A stretch of 8,535 bases of DNA from Patescibacteria group bacterium (GCA_018818755.1 JAHIRL010000140.1:1-8535), one strand, 5' to 3'. Positions 1 to 7,705 are shown, numbered from the stretch's first letter. Made by a program: numbers and translations. Notes: generated by a model not told the origin, from the letters alone.

Positions 1-31
1 GAGCAGGGCCATTTTGGGCTGGTGCATAGCC

Positions 32-56
32 ATATGGAGGGACGGTCCCTTCGTAT
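32..56. repeat. Strong short hairpin, 12-bp stem with 1-nt loop
   Basis: The arms at 32-43 and 45-56 pair over all 12 positions, with two G-U wobbles, around the single base 44; the core is AGGGAC-G-GTCCCT. On the plus strand it is followed by TTTT (57-59 plus the preceding T), which gives it a weak terminator look for a transcript entering from the left. It also lies just past the stop codon of the minus-strand operon, where it could protect or end that mRNA, but no U-tract follows in that direction. REP-like palindromes in intergenic spaces look like this, so a dispersed repeat is an alternative reading. Confidence 0.5.
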
Positions 57-62
57 TTTCAA

Positions 63-587
63 TTACCCTACACAGCCGCTATCTCCTCCGGGGTGAGGTT
101 CATCCGTCCCCCCTATGACCCCCAGCAACTCCTCCAGTGATTTCCTGATATTCTCCGCCTGTCGTTCAATTTCCGCATCTTTTGAGCCAAGTCCGTGTGG
201 AACCCTGAGATCGTAGTCTATTAGTGTATTAAATCTGTTCATTTTCGAATAGGTTTCTAATAAACTTTTTTGAGTACACGGCTTAAGTAACTTAATAAGT
301 GGTTTGTGTGTATTCCATGAATACACATTAAAGCGGAATTTGCCCCTGTGTGTACCCCAGATATTGAGACTTTCTAGGTTTTCCTTCGCCTCCGCACGAA
401 AAGAGTCTAAAGCCAACTCGGCTTCCCGTTCCTTATCCCGCTCTCTCTTTTTGCTATCGAGATCAAGAGAGCTCGTAAAAGCCTTCTTTATTCCGCTTTT
501 AGATACAAACCATGTGGTTAGCGAACCAATAATTGACCCTAGTAATCCACTTATCAAGGAAAGGAGAAGCTGTGTATTATTGCACAT
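63..587 (-). CDS. Small membrane-anchored protein of unknown function, last gene of the type I RM operon
   Basis: This 174-residue protein is not recognised from any family. Residues 7-28 form one hydrophobic segment with glycine spacing (GLLGSIIGS), followed by a basic stretch (K30, K34, K35), so an N-terminal membrane anchor with the body in the cytoplasm is likely. Residues 44-75 are charged, rich in K, R and E, and probably helical or coiled coil. A second helical stretch lies near 136-157. The start ATG at 587-585 overlaps the end of the upstream HEPN-like gene by 11 bp, and AGAAAGG at 602-596 sits 8 nt upstream, so translation is probably coupled. The last 16 residues (glycine- and proline-rich) look unnatural. 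Dropping one G from the G6 tract at 113-108 gives a more ordinary tail ending NLTPEEIAAV at a TAG at 70-68, so a frameshift or base-call error is possible. The function is unknown; a partner or anchor for the HEPN-like protein is only an inference from position. Confidence 0.7.
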   Translation of the reverse strand: MCNNTQLLLSLISGLLGSIIGSLTTWFVSKSGIKKAFTSSLDLDSKKRERDKEREAELALDSFRAEAKENLESLNIWGTHRGKFRFNVYSWNTHKPLIKLLKPCTQKSLLETYSKMNRFNTLIDYDLRVPHGLGSKDAEIERQAENIRKSLEELLGVIGGTDEPHPGGDSGCVG

Positions 588-1290
588 AGTTACTACCTTT
601 CTCGATCACTTCTTCCATTTTCCCCTTTGTTTCTAGGGGCGGTTTTAGCTTTAGCTTAGTAGTCGGAGCGGTTGATTGTGGTGTTAGAGGTAATCTGGTT
701 CCAGAAGGTGGCACGTCTGTTCTGGTGTAGTTAGCAGAAATATCCAACCCGCCCCACTGTTGCGTAGTTTTCAACCAATTAATATTCAACTCACTAAATA
801 CGTCTCTCAGGCGACCCGCATACTCTGCTATGTAATTGTCCTGTTGTAGCTGTTTGCCAAAAGTGTCACGAAAAAATGGTTCAAAATCCTCGAACAGGAT
901 CAGAACATTTAGATTTTGACCATCATCAGAAAGATGGAAATTATTGTCTTCCGCTCTAGGCTTCTTGTTGACTTTAACTCCGCCCTTTGCTAAAGAATTG
1001 TGGGCAATACCATGACGAAAGTCGTTATACAGTCTAGCTGCCATGACGGGATCGTTATATTTATCACCCAATTTTATAAAAGTAGTGACAAATGCATCTT
1101 CTTCCGTGATGTTTGGAGTAATAAGCTTTCCAATCAATTCCATAAGTGAAAATAATGTTTGAACAGCCGGGTAACAACAACCTCCAGAAGATTTTTCCTC
1201 TATCTCATAAATCATTGATTTTAAATCCGCAATTGTGTAACTTTCAATAAGTTCTTTGAAGGCGTTCAGATTAGTTAAATATTCACTCAT
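577..1290 (-). CDS. HEPN-like protein with Rx4H motif, type I RM-associated
   Basis: This protein of 237 residues is counted from the ATG at 1290-1288. A GTG nine bases further upstream is in frame, but AGGAGG would lie only about 2 nt from it; the ATG has better spacing and forms an ATGA overlap with the hsdMS stop. Residues 1-100 look all-helical, with a long hydrophobic helix (about 42-58, TLFSLMELIGKLI) and a later helix ending in DFRHGIAHNS. R92 and H97 make an Rx4H motif, the signature of HEPN domains, many of which are metal-independent RNases. The PrrC and RloC anticodon nucleases are known HEPN-type enzymes found with type I RM loci, but this protein lacks their ATPase part. Residues about 190-220 are rich in proline and threonine and look like a disordered tail. 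RNase activity is an inference, because some HEPN proteins only bind. The coupled membrane-protein gene downstream suggests a two-gene module. Confidence 0.7.
   Translation of the reverse strand: MSEYLTNLNAFKELIESYTIADLKSMIYEIEEKSSGGCCYPAVQTLFSLMELIGKLITPNITEEDAFVTTFIKLGDKYNDPVMAARLYNDFRHGIAHNSLAKGGVKVNKKPRAEDNNFHLSDDGQNLNVLILFEDFEPFFRDTFGKQLQQDNYIAEYAGRLRDVFSELNINWLKTTQQWGGLDISANYTRTDVPPSGTRLPLTPQSTAPTTKLKLKPPLETKGKMEEVIEKGSNYVQ
596..602 (-). promoter_or_regulatory. Ribosome binding site of the small membrane protein gene
   Basis: AGAAAGG lies inside the 3' end of the upstream HEPN-like gene, 8 nt before the ATG at 587-585. Its spacing supports that start and re-initiation at the 11-bp gene overlap. 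Confidence 0.5.
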
Positions 1291-3746
1291 TTCCCCCACA
1301 CCTCCTCGACTTTATCTTTAATCTTCTGCTCGTAGAGGGTGATTAGTTCTTTGTTGGAATCGACGAGGGCTTTTTCGGCTTCGATTTGGGCGACGATTTG
1401 TTTTTGGGTTTCGAGGGGTGGGAGGCGGATTTTCACCTTCGCAAGATTTGATCTGCTTATTCTCTGCCTGCTAGAGCCGGTCAAGAATTGATCTAAAGTC
1501 ACAAAGTATTCAGTGCTCGCGGAATAAAAAATAAAAAAGTTCGGGCTAATCTTTTCTGCATTAAATCTTACAACTGTGCAATCCACAGCAGTTATTGTTC
1601 GCGTTTCTAGGTTTGGGACTAAACAAGCCCTGCCAACAGGATCAGGTAATCTAGAAATGAGGATATCGCCTTCGAAAACTTCTGTGCATTTCAATCGCTT
1701 GAATGTATCCTCCGAAATAAACCGTGCTTTATCTGCTTTATCCAGATACTCACCAATTCTGATGTTACCTGTTTGAATAAGTCTAAACCCACTGGCTGAT
1801 TGATCTTTGCTTTCTATCCAATTTCCGTCAGTAAATGTTTTGGCAACCGCGCCCAACTCCACCATCTCCCAATCAGGGTTAATTCTGATTTGGGGTTTCC
1901 AGTTTTCGACTACCTGCTTGGCGCCGTTGATGATTTTTTGGTAGCCGTCCAGCTCCTCTACAATCTGCTTTTGGACTTCGAGGGGTGGGAGGGGGATTTT
2001 TCGCCTTTTGAGTTTTGAAAAGTGCCGTTTGTACCCGTCCGGCCCGATCGGTCTAACTTTCAGCAAGTAGAACAAATACTTCGGCAGCAGTCTGCTTGAA
2101 GTTCTTAATATCTTGATACCGTCAGCACCCTGAATAAACGGCTTTTCCACATACTTGACAGCACAGGTATGATCACCAAAAACCACCACGGGTTCACCAG
2201 CCGATGTAACGACGGCGATGTTATCTGACCAGCCAGCTATCTCTTCTTGGGATTGATCAATAATTGGATATTTACCACCCTGCTGGTAGTCGTCTTTTTT
2301 TAACTTACCTGATGGTGTTACTGTTTCACAAACCTCTTCCAACCCCACCATCGGCCATTTTTGGTTGGTGTGGGTTACAACCTCTTTATAGCGGTTACCG
2401 GAAAGGTTGTAGTCATCGTTTTTGGCGAGTTCTTTTTTTGAAACAAATTGGCAAAGCGGATTTGTATCTACTGCCGCAATACTTGGCCAACCTGTTTTTG
2501 CTAATTTCCCGCCGCTTAAAACATGTTTTCTATATTCAACCAGTGCCTCTGTTGCTATTAGTAAATCATCTGATGCAACCGGTCGACGCTGGGCACCAAG
2601 ATCAAAGCCATCGCTATCAATCTTCACAAATAAGATATGCTTAACGCTTTTAGCGATATCTTTATCAAGAAATAAAATACTGGTTTTAACACCAGCATAG
2701 GGGTTGAAAACTCCAGCGGGCAGAGAAGCTACTGCCCAGAGATACCCATCCTCAACTAGCATCTTGCGCAGGTCTTTGTAGGCGTTGGAAGATTTAAAAA
2801 TAATTCCCTCGGGGACAATAATGCCGGCGCGACCGTGAGGCGTTAGATGCTCGGCGATATAATCTACAAAAAGCAGTTCCGAACGATTGGCAGAGATAGC
2901 AAAGCGCTTGTGCGGGATAATGCCACCCTTTGGTGTCATAAAAGGTGGATTGGCCATAATCACATCAAAGCGATCACCCCAGCGTTCCTCACTGCTCAGC
3001 GTGTCATATTCATAAATTTGCGGAGTGGGGAATTTGTGCAGATACATATTAACCAGAGAAAACCGTACCATATCCGGCGAAATATCATATCCAACAAGGT
3101 TGCGTGTTAGCCGTTCCCGCTGGTCAGGGGTTAACTTATCTTTGTTTGTGTGTTTCCCCAAAATATGCTTGTAGGCGGTGATTAAAAAGCCGGCCGTGCC
3201 GCAAGCGGGATCCAAAATCTTGTCATCTTTGTCTGGATCAACCACATCCACAATAAACTCGATGATATGGCGCGGGGTGCGAAACATTCCAGCATCGCCT
3301 TGACTACTCATTACTGAGAGCAGATATTCAAAAGCATCGCCGAGTTGTTCGCTGTGATCATAGGTAAAGTTATTTATTTCTTTGAGAAACAAATTCAGGG
3401 TTTCGGGACTCCGGTACGGCAGAAAAGCATCTTTGAAAATATCGCGGAAAAGCTGAGGGATGTTTTTGTTTTGGTTCATCTTCTGGATTCCTTCGCCGTA
3501 AAGGTCCAAACGCTCGCGGCCGCCGAGTTTGGAATCCATCAGTTTGCTCCAAGCGTACTTCTCAAATTCGCCAGTAAAGAATTTCGTCTTACCGCCAAGT
3601 TCCTCAGCTTTCTGATCCATATCATCCATAAATTTATAAATCAGAGCGATGGTGATTTGATCAACTTGCGACTTGGGATCGGGAACTTTTCCAACCAAAA
3701 TATCGCGAGCGTTATCGATTTTATGTTTAGTTTCGGCATCCAGCAT
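1287..3746 (-). CDS. hsdM-hsdS: Fused type I methyltransferase-specificity protein (HsdM-HsdS)
   Basis: This 819-residue protein joins two normally separate subunits of a type I RM enzyme. Residues 1-160 match the helical N-terminal part of HsdM. The methyltransferase core follows, with the SAM-binding motif DPACGTAGF at 179-187 and the catalytic NPPF at 266-269, as expected for an N6-adenine methyltransferase. HsdM similarity ends near 455. Residues about 462-600 form the first target recognition domain (begins near KWPMVGLEEV) with its conserved helix (LPPLEVQKQIVEELD). Residues about 622-815 form the second TRD (begins near DWEMVELGAV) with a matching helix (LPPLETQKQIVAQIE). Typical HsdM is about 500 residues and HsdS about 400, so both parts are near full size and no frameshift is seen. 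It starts 15 bp after hsdR; GAGGG at 3763-3759 is 12 nt upstream of the ATG, a loose fit. Function from family: recognises a bipartite site, methylates it and directs HsdR. The recognition sequence cannot be read from this. Confidence 0.95.
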   Translation of the reverse strand: MLDAETKHKIDNARDILVGKVPDPKSQVDQITIALIYKFMDDMDQKAEELGGKTKFFTGEFEKYAWSKLMDSKLGGRERLDLYGEGIQKMNQNKNIPQLFRDIFKDAFLPYRSPETLNLFLKEINNFTYDHSEQLGDAFEYLLSVMSSQGDAGMFRTPRHIIEFIVDVVDPDKDDKILDPACGTAGFLITAYKHILGKHTNKDKLTPDQRERLTRNLVGYDISPDMVRFSLVNMYLHKFPTPQIYEYDTLSSEERWGDRFDVIMANPPFMTPKGGIIPHKRFAISANRSELLFVDYIAEHLTPHGRAGIIVPEGIIFKSSNAYKDLRKMLVEDGYLWAVASLPAGVFNPYAGVKTSILFLDKDIAKSVKHILFVKIDSDGFDLGAQRRPVASDDLLIATEALVEYRKHVLSGGKLAKTGWPSIAAVDTNPLCQFVSKKELAKNDDYNLSGNRYKEVVTHTNQKWPMVGLEEVCETVTPSGKLKKDDYQQGGKYPIIDQSQEEIAGWSDNIAVVTSAGEPVVVFGDHTCAVKYVEKPFIQGADGIKILRTSSRLLPKYLFYLLKVRPIGPDGYKRHFSKLKRRKIPLPPLEVQKQIVEELDGYQKIINGAKQVVENWKPQIRINPDWEMVELGAVAKTFTDGNWIESKDQSASGFRLIQTGNIRIGEYLDKADKARFISEDTFKRLKCTEVFEGDILISRLPDPVGRACLVPNLETRTITAVDCTVVRFNAEKISPNFFIFYSASTEYFVTLDQFLTGSSRQRISRSNLAKVKIRLPPLETQKQIVAQIEAEKALVDSNKELITLYEQKIKDKVEEVWGK
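1299..1306 (-). promoter_or_regulatory. Ribosome binding site of the HEPN-like gene (decides the start)
   Basis: AGGAGGTG lies within the last codons of hsdMS, 8 nt before the ATG at 1290-1288 and too close to the alternative GTG at 1299-1297, which it overlaps. It favours the ATG that overlaps the hsdMS stop codon as ATGA. Confidence 0.65.
1410..1433 (-). repeat. Copy 1 of a 24-bp direct repeat in hsdMS (end of TRD2)
   Basis: This copy encodes the start of the second conserved helix of HsdS (IRLPPLET). It differs from the copy at 1977-2000 at one position out of 24, and both are in the same orientation and frame. Confidence 0.85.
1977..2000 (-). repeat. Copy 2 of a 24-bp direct repeat in hsdMS (end of TRD1)
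   Basis: This copy encodes the start of the first conserved helix (IPLPPLEV). It lies 567 bp from copy 1, exactly 189 codons. Recombination between the copies would leave an in-frame protein lacking one TRD. Such conserved-region repeats are normal in HsdS; the DNA-level identity is what makes exchange possible. Confidence 0.85.
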
Positions 3747-3761
3747 AATTTTGTTTTTCCC

Positions 3762-6284
3762 TCACAGGAACCTATTTATAGAAACATAATCTTTAACATA
3801 CTCGGGTACAGTAGTTATCCATGACCTTCCAAGTTGTGTCAATTCCTCCATCGAAAGTTTGGGATTGGTCGCCAGTCGTGTAAAATCGCCGTCGTCAATA
3901 ATCTGGCGGATGGCGGGGTCGGTAACATAGGCCTTAAAATAATTCTTGAGATCAACAATATGCTCATTGTCTGGTTTGTGGATGGCGACGAATTTGGAAT
4001 ATTCTTCTTCGCACAATTCATCTTTGGTTTTGAATCGGTCAAGACAGCCAAATACTTTATCCATTACCTCGCGCAAGGTTAAACGACGGTCAAGGCGCAC
4101 CGACTGCCTTAGTTTTTCGAGATTAATGTAATCTTCAGGCTTATCAAAAATTTCCTCTTTGATGTAGTTCTCCGCAGTGTCAATATTACCTTCTTGGTAA
4201 TTCTGGCGGATAAAATCATTTTTCTTAACTTTTTCTTCAAACGACTCGAAAAGTTTGCGGTCAACCTTCATCCCTTTAAGGCCAATGGGTGTTTGGGTTA
4301 GGGTTTTAAGAGGGTCGGGAATGGCGGTAACAATTTCGTCAATATCAACCGGCCCATCCCCGTCAGGACCAATACCTGTTCCTGGTTGAGGCAGTTTGAG
4401 CACCTCATCGTAATTAAACTTCTCCTCAAAATATTCGCAGTTCGCAAAAAAATCAAAAAGCTTGAAATGTTCTTTCTGTTTGGAGACCTCTTGCCTTTCC
4501 CCATCTTCCTTAACCTCATATTTGAAAGAGTACGGTCGGGTTCCCCGCCCCTTCATCTGGATAAAGTTAGTTGGAGAGAAAATTGGCCGCATTAGGCAAA
4601 GATTAAGAATATCCTCACAATCGTAGCCGGTGGTCATCATCCCTACGGTAACGCAAACTCGTGTTTTGGCGGAGTCGTATCCATCAAGCCATTTGGTATG
4701 GCCGTTGAGATTGTTATTGGCAAAATTAAGAGACATCCCTTGCGCTTCGCTAATCACCGAGGTGATTTGGACAGCAAAATCGGAGTTGTACTTGCCAGGA
4801 AACAATTTGTGGGCGTATTCGTTAAGAAGCTGGGTAATTTTACGAGCATGGTTCTGGCTAACGCAAAAGATTATTGTCTTGCCAATTTCAGCGGTGATGG
4901 GATCTTTTAGAGCATGCTTCAGAAAAGTAAGGCAAAGCTGGCGGTTGGTTTTTTTGGAAAAGAATTTCCGCTCAAAATCCTTTTGGTAAAAAATTTGTTC
5001 CTCTAATTCCCCGTCTTCATTCTCAATCATCATGGCATAGCCTTTATCCGAAAGTAACTGCGTAGTTATTTTCGTGCGGGCATCGGCAACAATGGGATTG
5101 ATTAAATAACCACCACGAACCCCATCGAGTAGACTGTAGCGGTAGGTCGGTGTGCCTTCCTCGCAACCGAAGGTTTTGTAGGTGTCCAGGAGCTGGCGTC
5201 GTTCCCATTGACGCGGGTCGCTTTGTGCAACTGTGGCTGGGTCAAGATTTTTAATATAGTCTTTAGGGGTGGCGGTAAGGCCTAGTTTATAACCTACAAA
5301 AAACTCAAAAACGGCACGGCTATTGCCGCTGATGGAGCGGTGCGCTTCGTCGGAAATAACTAAGTCAAAATCAGTTGGCGAGAATAGTTTTTGATATTTA
5401 TTGTTAGTCAAAAAGCTTTGAACGGTGCTTATAACAATCTCCGCTTTTTTCCAGTCGTCTTTGTTCTCTTTGTAGATAACACTAGTATAGTCTTTTTTGA
5501 GGTGGCGAACCATACTGCGGTAGCCTTGAGTCTCAAGTTCAAGGCGGTCGACTAGGAAAAGTACGCGACTGGCATTGCCGCTTCGCAAAAATAACTTGAT
5601 AACGGCCGCCGCCACTAGCGTCTTTCCGGTGCCGGTGGCCATTTCAAAGAGAAAACGGTTGTTGCCTGTTTTGACTGAGCTTTGTAAAGCGCGGACGGCT
5701 TCTAGTTGGTAGGGCCGTAAAATTCTAAGGCTGTTTTCTTTGATAAATCTTGGTCTTTGCTCGGGGTCTAGCCAACGCGGGTCTGTTTCATAGGTAGCAT
5801 ATTGCGTTCGGGCAATGTATCCCTCGTCTATCACTTCTTTTACTAAAGCTTGGGGATCGGGTTTGAATGATTTAACATGGTCAATAGATTCTGGAGTTGG
5901 GAAGGTGGTAATGATGGACGGGTTACCGGTTTCTAAATCCCAAAAATAGTGGAGGTTGCCGTTACTGAGAATAATAAAGCGGGTGTTCTGGGAGCGGGCA
6001 TATCTTCGGGCTTGCTCTTTACCGACTAGAGGGTTTTTGTCTTCAGATTTGGCTTCTAGGACAACAAGCGGAAACCCGTTTGCATCAAGTAGTAAGAAAT
6101 CCATGTAACCGTTTTTTGTTTTTTCAAAATTGTGGCCAAATTCATCAAGGTCGTTTTGAGTAATTTTGGCGTTTTGTTCAAGAGCAATGTTGGCGCGGCC
6201 GTTTTCGTCGTCAAAAAACCGCCAGCCGGATTCCTGGAGTAGGTTGTTGATTTTGATTCGGGCCTGGGCTTCCTTTTTAGCCAT
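3762..6284 (-). CDS. hsdR: Type I restriction enzyme, R subunit (HsdR)
   Basis: This 840-residue protein is the motor and nuclease of the type I enzyme, of a size close to the EcoEI/EcoAI branch. The N-terminal PD-(D/E)XK nuclease shows D62 (YMDFLLLD), E77-A-K79 (LEAKSE) and a Q91-x3-Y95 motif. The superfamily 2 translocase follows: Walker A ATGTGKT at 216-222, DEAH at 312-315, TATP at 337-340, and motif VI QMKGRGTRP at 576-584. The segment after about 640 corresponds to the EcoEI-type C-terminal region that binds the methyltransferase. All key residues are present, so it should be active. With HsdM-HsdS it would pull DNA past the bound complex and cleave unmodified DNA far from the site. It is the first gene of the operon; the in-frame codon TAA three codons upstream fixes the ATG at 6284-6282 as the first possible ATG. 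There is no Shine-Dalgarno sequence and an extended -10 lies very close, so the mRNA may be leaderless. Confidence 0.96.
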   Translation of the reverse strand: MAKKEAQARIKINNLLQESGWRFFDDENGRANIALEQNAKITQNDLDEFGHNFEKTKNGYMDFLLLDANGFPLVVLEAKSEDKNPLVGKEQARRYARSQNTRFIILSNGNLHYFWDLETGNPSIITTFPTPESIDHVKSFKPDPQALVKEVIDEGYIARTQYATYETDPRWLDPEQRPRFIKENSLRILRPYQLEAVRALQSSVKTGNNRFLFEMATGTGKTLVAAAVIKLFLRSGNASRVLFLVDRLELETQGYRSMVRHLKKDYTSVIYKENKDDWKKAEIVISTVQSFLTNNKYQKLFSPTDFDLVISDEAHRSISGNSRAVFEFFVGYKLGLTATPKDYIKNLDPATVAQSDPRQWERRQLLDTYKTFGCEEGTPTYRYSLLDGVRGGYLINPIVADARTKITTQLLSDKGYAMMIENEDGELEEQIFYQKDFERKFFSKKTNRQLCLTFLKHALKDPITAEIGKTIIFCVSQNHARKITQLLNEYAHKLFPGKYNSDFAVQITSVISEAQGMSLNFANNNLNGHTKWLDGYDSAKTRVCVTVGMMTTGYDCEDILNLCLMRPIFSPTNFIQMKGRGTRPYSFKYEVKEDGERQEVSKQKEHFKLFDFFANCEYFEEKFNYDEVLKLPQPGTGIGPDGDGPVDIDEIVTAIPDPLKTLTQTPIGLKGMKVDRKLFESFEEKVKKNDFIRQNYQEGNIDTAENYIKEEIFDKPEDYINLEKLRQSVRLDRRLTLREVMDKVFGCLDRFKTKDELCEEEYSKFVAIHKPDNEHIVDLKNYFKAYVTDPAIRQIIDDGDFTRLATNPKLSMEELTQLGRSWITTVPEYVKDYVSINRFL

Positions 6285-6293
6285 AGTGGATTA

Positions 6294-6302
6294 ATTCTAC
6301 CA
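6294..6302 (-). promoter_or_regulatory. Extended -10 promoter of the hsdR operon
   Basis: On the minus strand TG-G-TAGAAT is a good extended -10 element (TGn plus 5 of 6 matches to TATAAT). No convincing -35 lies 16-18 bp upstream, which extended -10 promoters tolerate. Transcription would start at about 6287-6285, only 0-3 nt before the hsdR ATG, so the message would have essentially no leader. Confidence 0.45.
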
Positions 6303-6384
6303 TAGAAGCTTTAAAGGGGATGAGAAGTTCGAGTCTATGATCGTAAAAAATCACTATTTTGGAACTAATTTTTTAATAATAAAT

Positions 6385-6413
6385 ATGACAAAGAAATGAT
6401 TTATACTTACACT
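6385..6413 (+). promoter_or_regulatory. Possible promoter of the MFS transporter gene
   Basis: ATGACA (6385-6390; 5 of 6 to the -35 consensus), a 17-bp spacer and TACACT (6408-6413; 4 of 6 to the -10 consensus). The implied leader is about 40 nt. It sits in the 175-bp divergent region shared with hsdR. The match is modest, and TATACT at 6402-6407 is a competing -10 without a good -35. Confidence 0.25.
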
Positions 6414-6459
6414 AAGGATACTTAATACTAAGTGCCTGTTTTCACATAGAACATCCAAC

Positions 6460-7698
6460 ATGCAAATACGAATAGATGTAAAAAAAGCTTTTATTTCACC
6501 TCTGGCACCTTTTGCGGCTGTTGTTTTCTTGGTCAGTTTCTCTGATAGCATAATGTCCTATGTTACCCCGCTTTTTTTGGAAAATGTTACCAAGAATGCA
6601 TTGATAATGGGTATGATACTTTCGGCATCTTCTGTGTGTGGGATATTTATCGACTTCATAATTGCCAAGTTCTTCGGGAAAAGGTCCTATGTTTTCTTTA
6701 TGCTCTGGATGATAATTTTTGCCGCGCTGTTTCCCTTTGTCCTGCTTACAGTGCCCCCTAATATGGTATTTATTCTCCTAAGCATGCTTGTTTGGTCGCT
6801 GTACTATGAGCTTCGAGGATATTCCGATTTCAGTTTCATCCACAGATTTATGCCTATGGGAAAACACACCCTCGCTTGTTCAGTAATAGCAACCGTAGTG
6901 AGTCTTGCCTATACCCTTGGACCGATATTGGCGGTATTCCTTATTGAAAAACACTTCGATTTTTCTTTCATCGCATCAATTATCACCACGGGACTCAGTT
7001 TCGTGCTTTTCGTCATGTTTTTCTGGAAAAATAAAAAAAGGAGGAATTTGCCGGCAACAGAACACAAAGAAAAAACATCTTTTATTAAGGAAATCAAAGT
7101 TCTGGGGGTGCTTTTCCAAAAAATTAAGATCCTTCTTTTGTTTCAATTTGCACTAATGTTGTGTGATGCAGCTTTTTGGACTACCGGTATTCTTTTTGCC
7201 AACAAATTGAAAGAAGTCAACGAAATTGCGGCCTTCATTCCGAGCGCTTATACATTGCCTTCAATATTTGTGGGAACTTTAGCAAGCCTGGTAAAAACTC
7301 CCATGGGGAAAAAGAGAGGGGCTTTTGCTTCGGGTGTGGTAGGCGCTTGCGCCATATCCTTAATAGCATTCACTCAAAATGTCCCGATAATCATTGTATT
7401 AGTACTTATAGCTGCTGTAACAATGCAACTTGCTTGCATATATATATATTCCACATTTACAGACTATGTAGAAAGACTGGATATCTTGGGAAATGATATA
7501 ACCACGTTAACTCAGCTGGCCGCCAACATGGCCTATATTGTAGGACCAATAGCATTAGGTTACATAGCAGTCAAAATAAATTACGGGGCTACATTTGGAT
7601 TTGCCGGAATATTTTTACTACTGGTAACGTTTTTTGCGATGACAGTCACTCCGAGAAAAATTCGTATGCCTCAAGCAGAGTTAAAGGCTTTGAAATAG
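6460..7698 (+). CDS. Major facilitator superfamily (MFS)-type transporter
   Basis: This 412-residue protein has about 12 hydrophobic segments, near 13-40, 47-69, 76-97, 101-116, 136-162, 168-189, 222-246, 256-278, 287-305, 308-332, 346-370 and 377-396. A long basic cytoplasmic loop (about 189-218, with NKKRR) divides the two six-helix halves, as in MFS proteins. GKRSYVFF at 73-80, between segments 2 and 3, occupies the place of MFS motif A but is degenerate. P36 and D29 in segment 1 fit the usual first-helix pattern. The substrate cannot be told; drug or small-molecule efflux is the common role of such single-gene MFS proteins, and nothing here confirms it. ATG at 6460 is the first start and has no evident Shine-Dalgarno sequence. 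The gene diverges from the RM operon and is probably a separate transcription unit. A T6 run directly follows the stop, but without a good hairpin. Confidence 0.85.
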   Translation: MQIRIDVKKAFISPLAPFAAVVFLVSFSDSIMSYVTPLFLENVTKNALIMGMILSASSVCGIFIDFIIAKFFGKRSYVFFMLWMIIFAALFPFVLLTVPPNMVFILLSMLVWSLYYELRGYSDFSFIHRFMPMGKHTLACSVIATVVSLAYTLGPILAVFLIEKHFDFSFIASIITTGLSFVLFVMFFWKNKKRRNLPATEHKEKTSFIKEIKVLGVLFQKIKILLLFQFALMLCDAAFWTTGILFANKLKEVNEIAAFIPSAYTLPSIFVGTLASLVKTPMGKKRGAFASGVVGACAISLIAFTQNVPIIIVLVLIAAVTMQLACIYIYSTFTDYVERLDILGNDITTLTQLAANMAYIVGPIALGYIAVKINYGATFGFAGIFLLLVTFFAMTVTPRKIRMPQAELKALK

Positions 7699-7705
7699 TT
7701 TTTTG

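Noticed and set aside
1..33. Possible minus-strand start of a gene (ATG at 33-31, reading MAMHQPKMALL) running off the left edge.
   Set aside because: Only 11 codons are visible, the ATG lies inside the arm of the hairpin and no RBS supports it; two plus-strand frames are also open here.
1287..3746. hsdMS fusion as a type IIG/IIB restriction-methyltransferase-specificity enzyme.
   Set aside because: The N-terminus is an HsdM helical region with no nuclease motif, and a separate complete HsdR lies upstream.
6354..6551. A 65-codon minus-strand ORF across the divergent region and MFS start.
   Set aside because: It is antisense to the MFS gene start, has no recognisable domain and overlaps promoter-like sequence.
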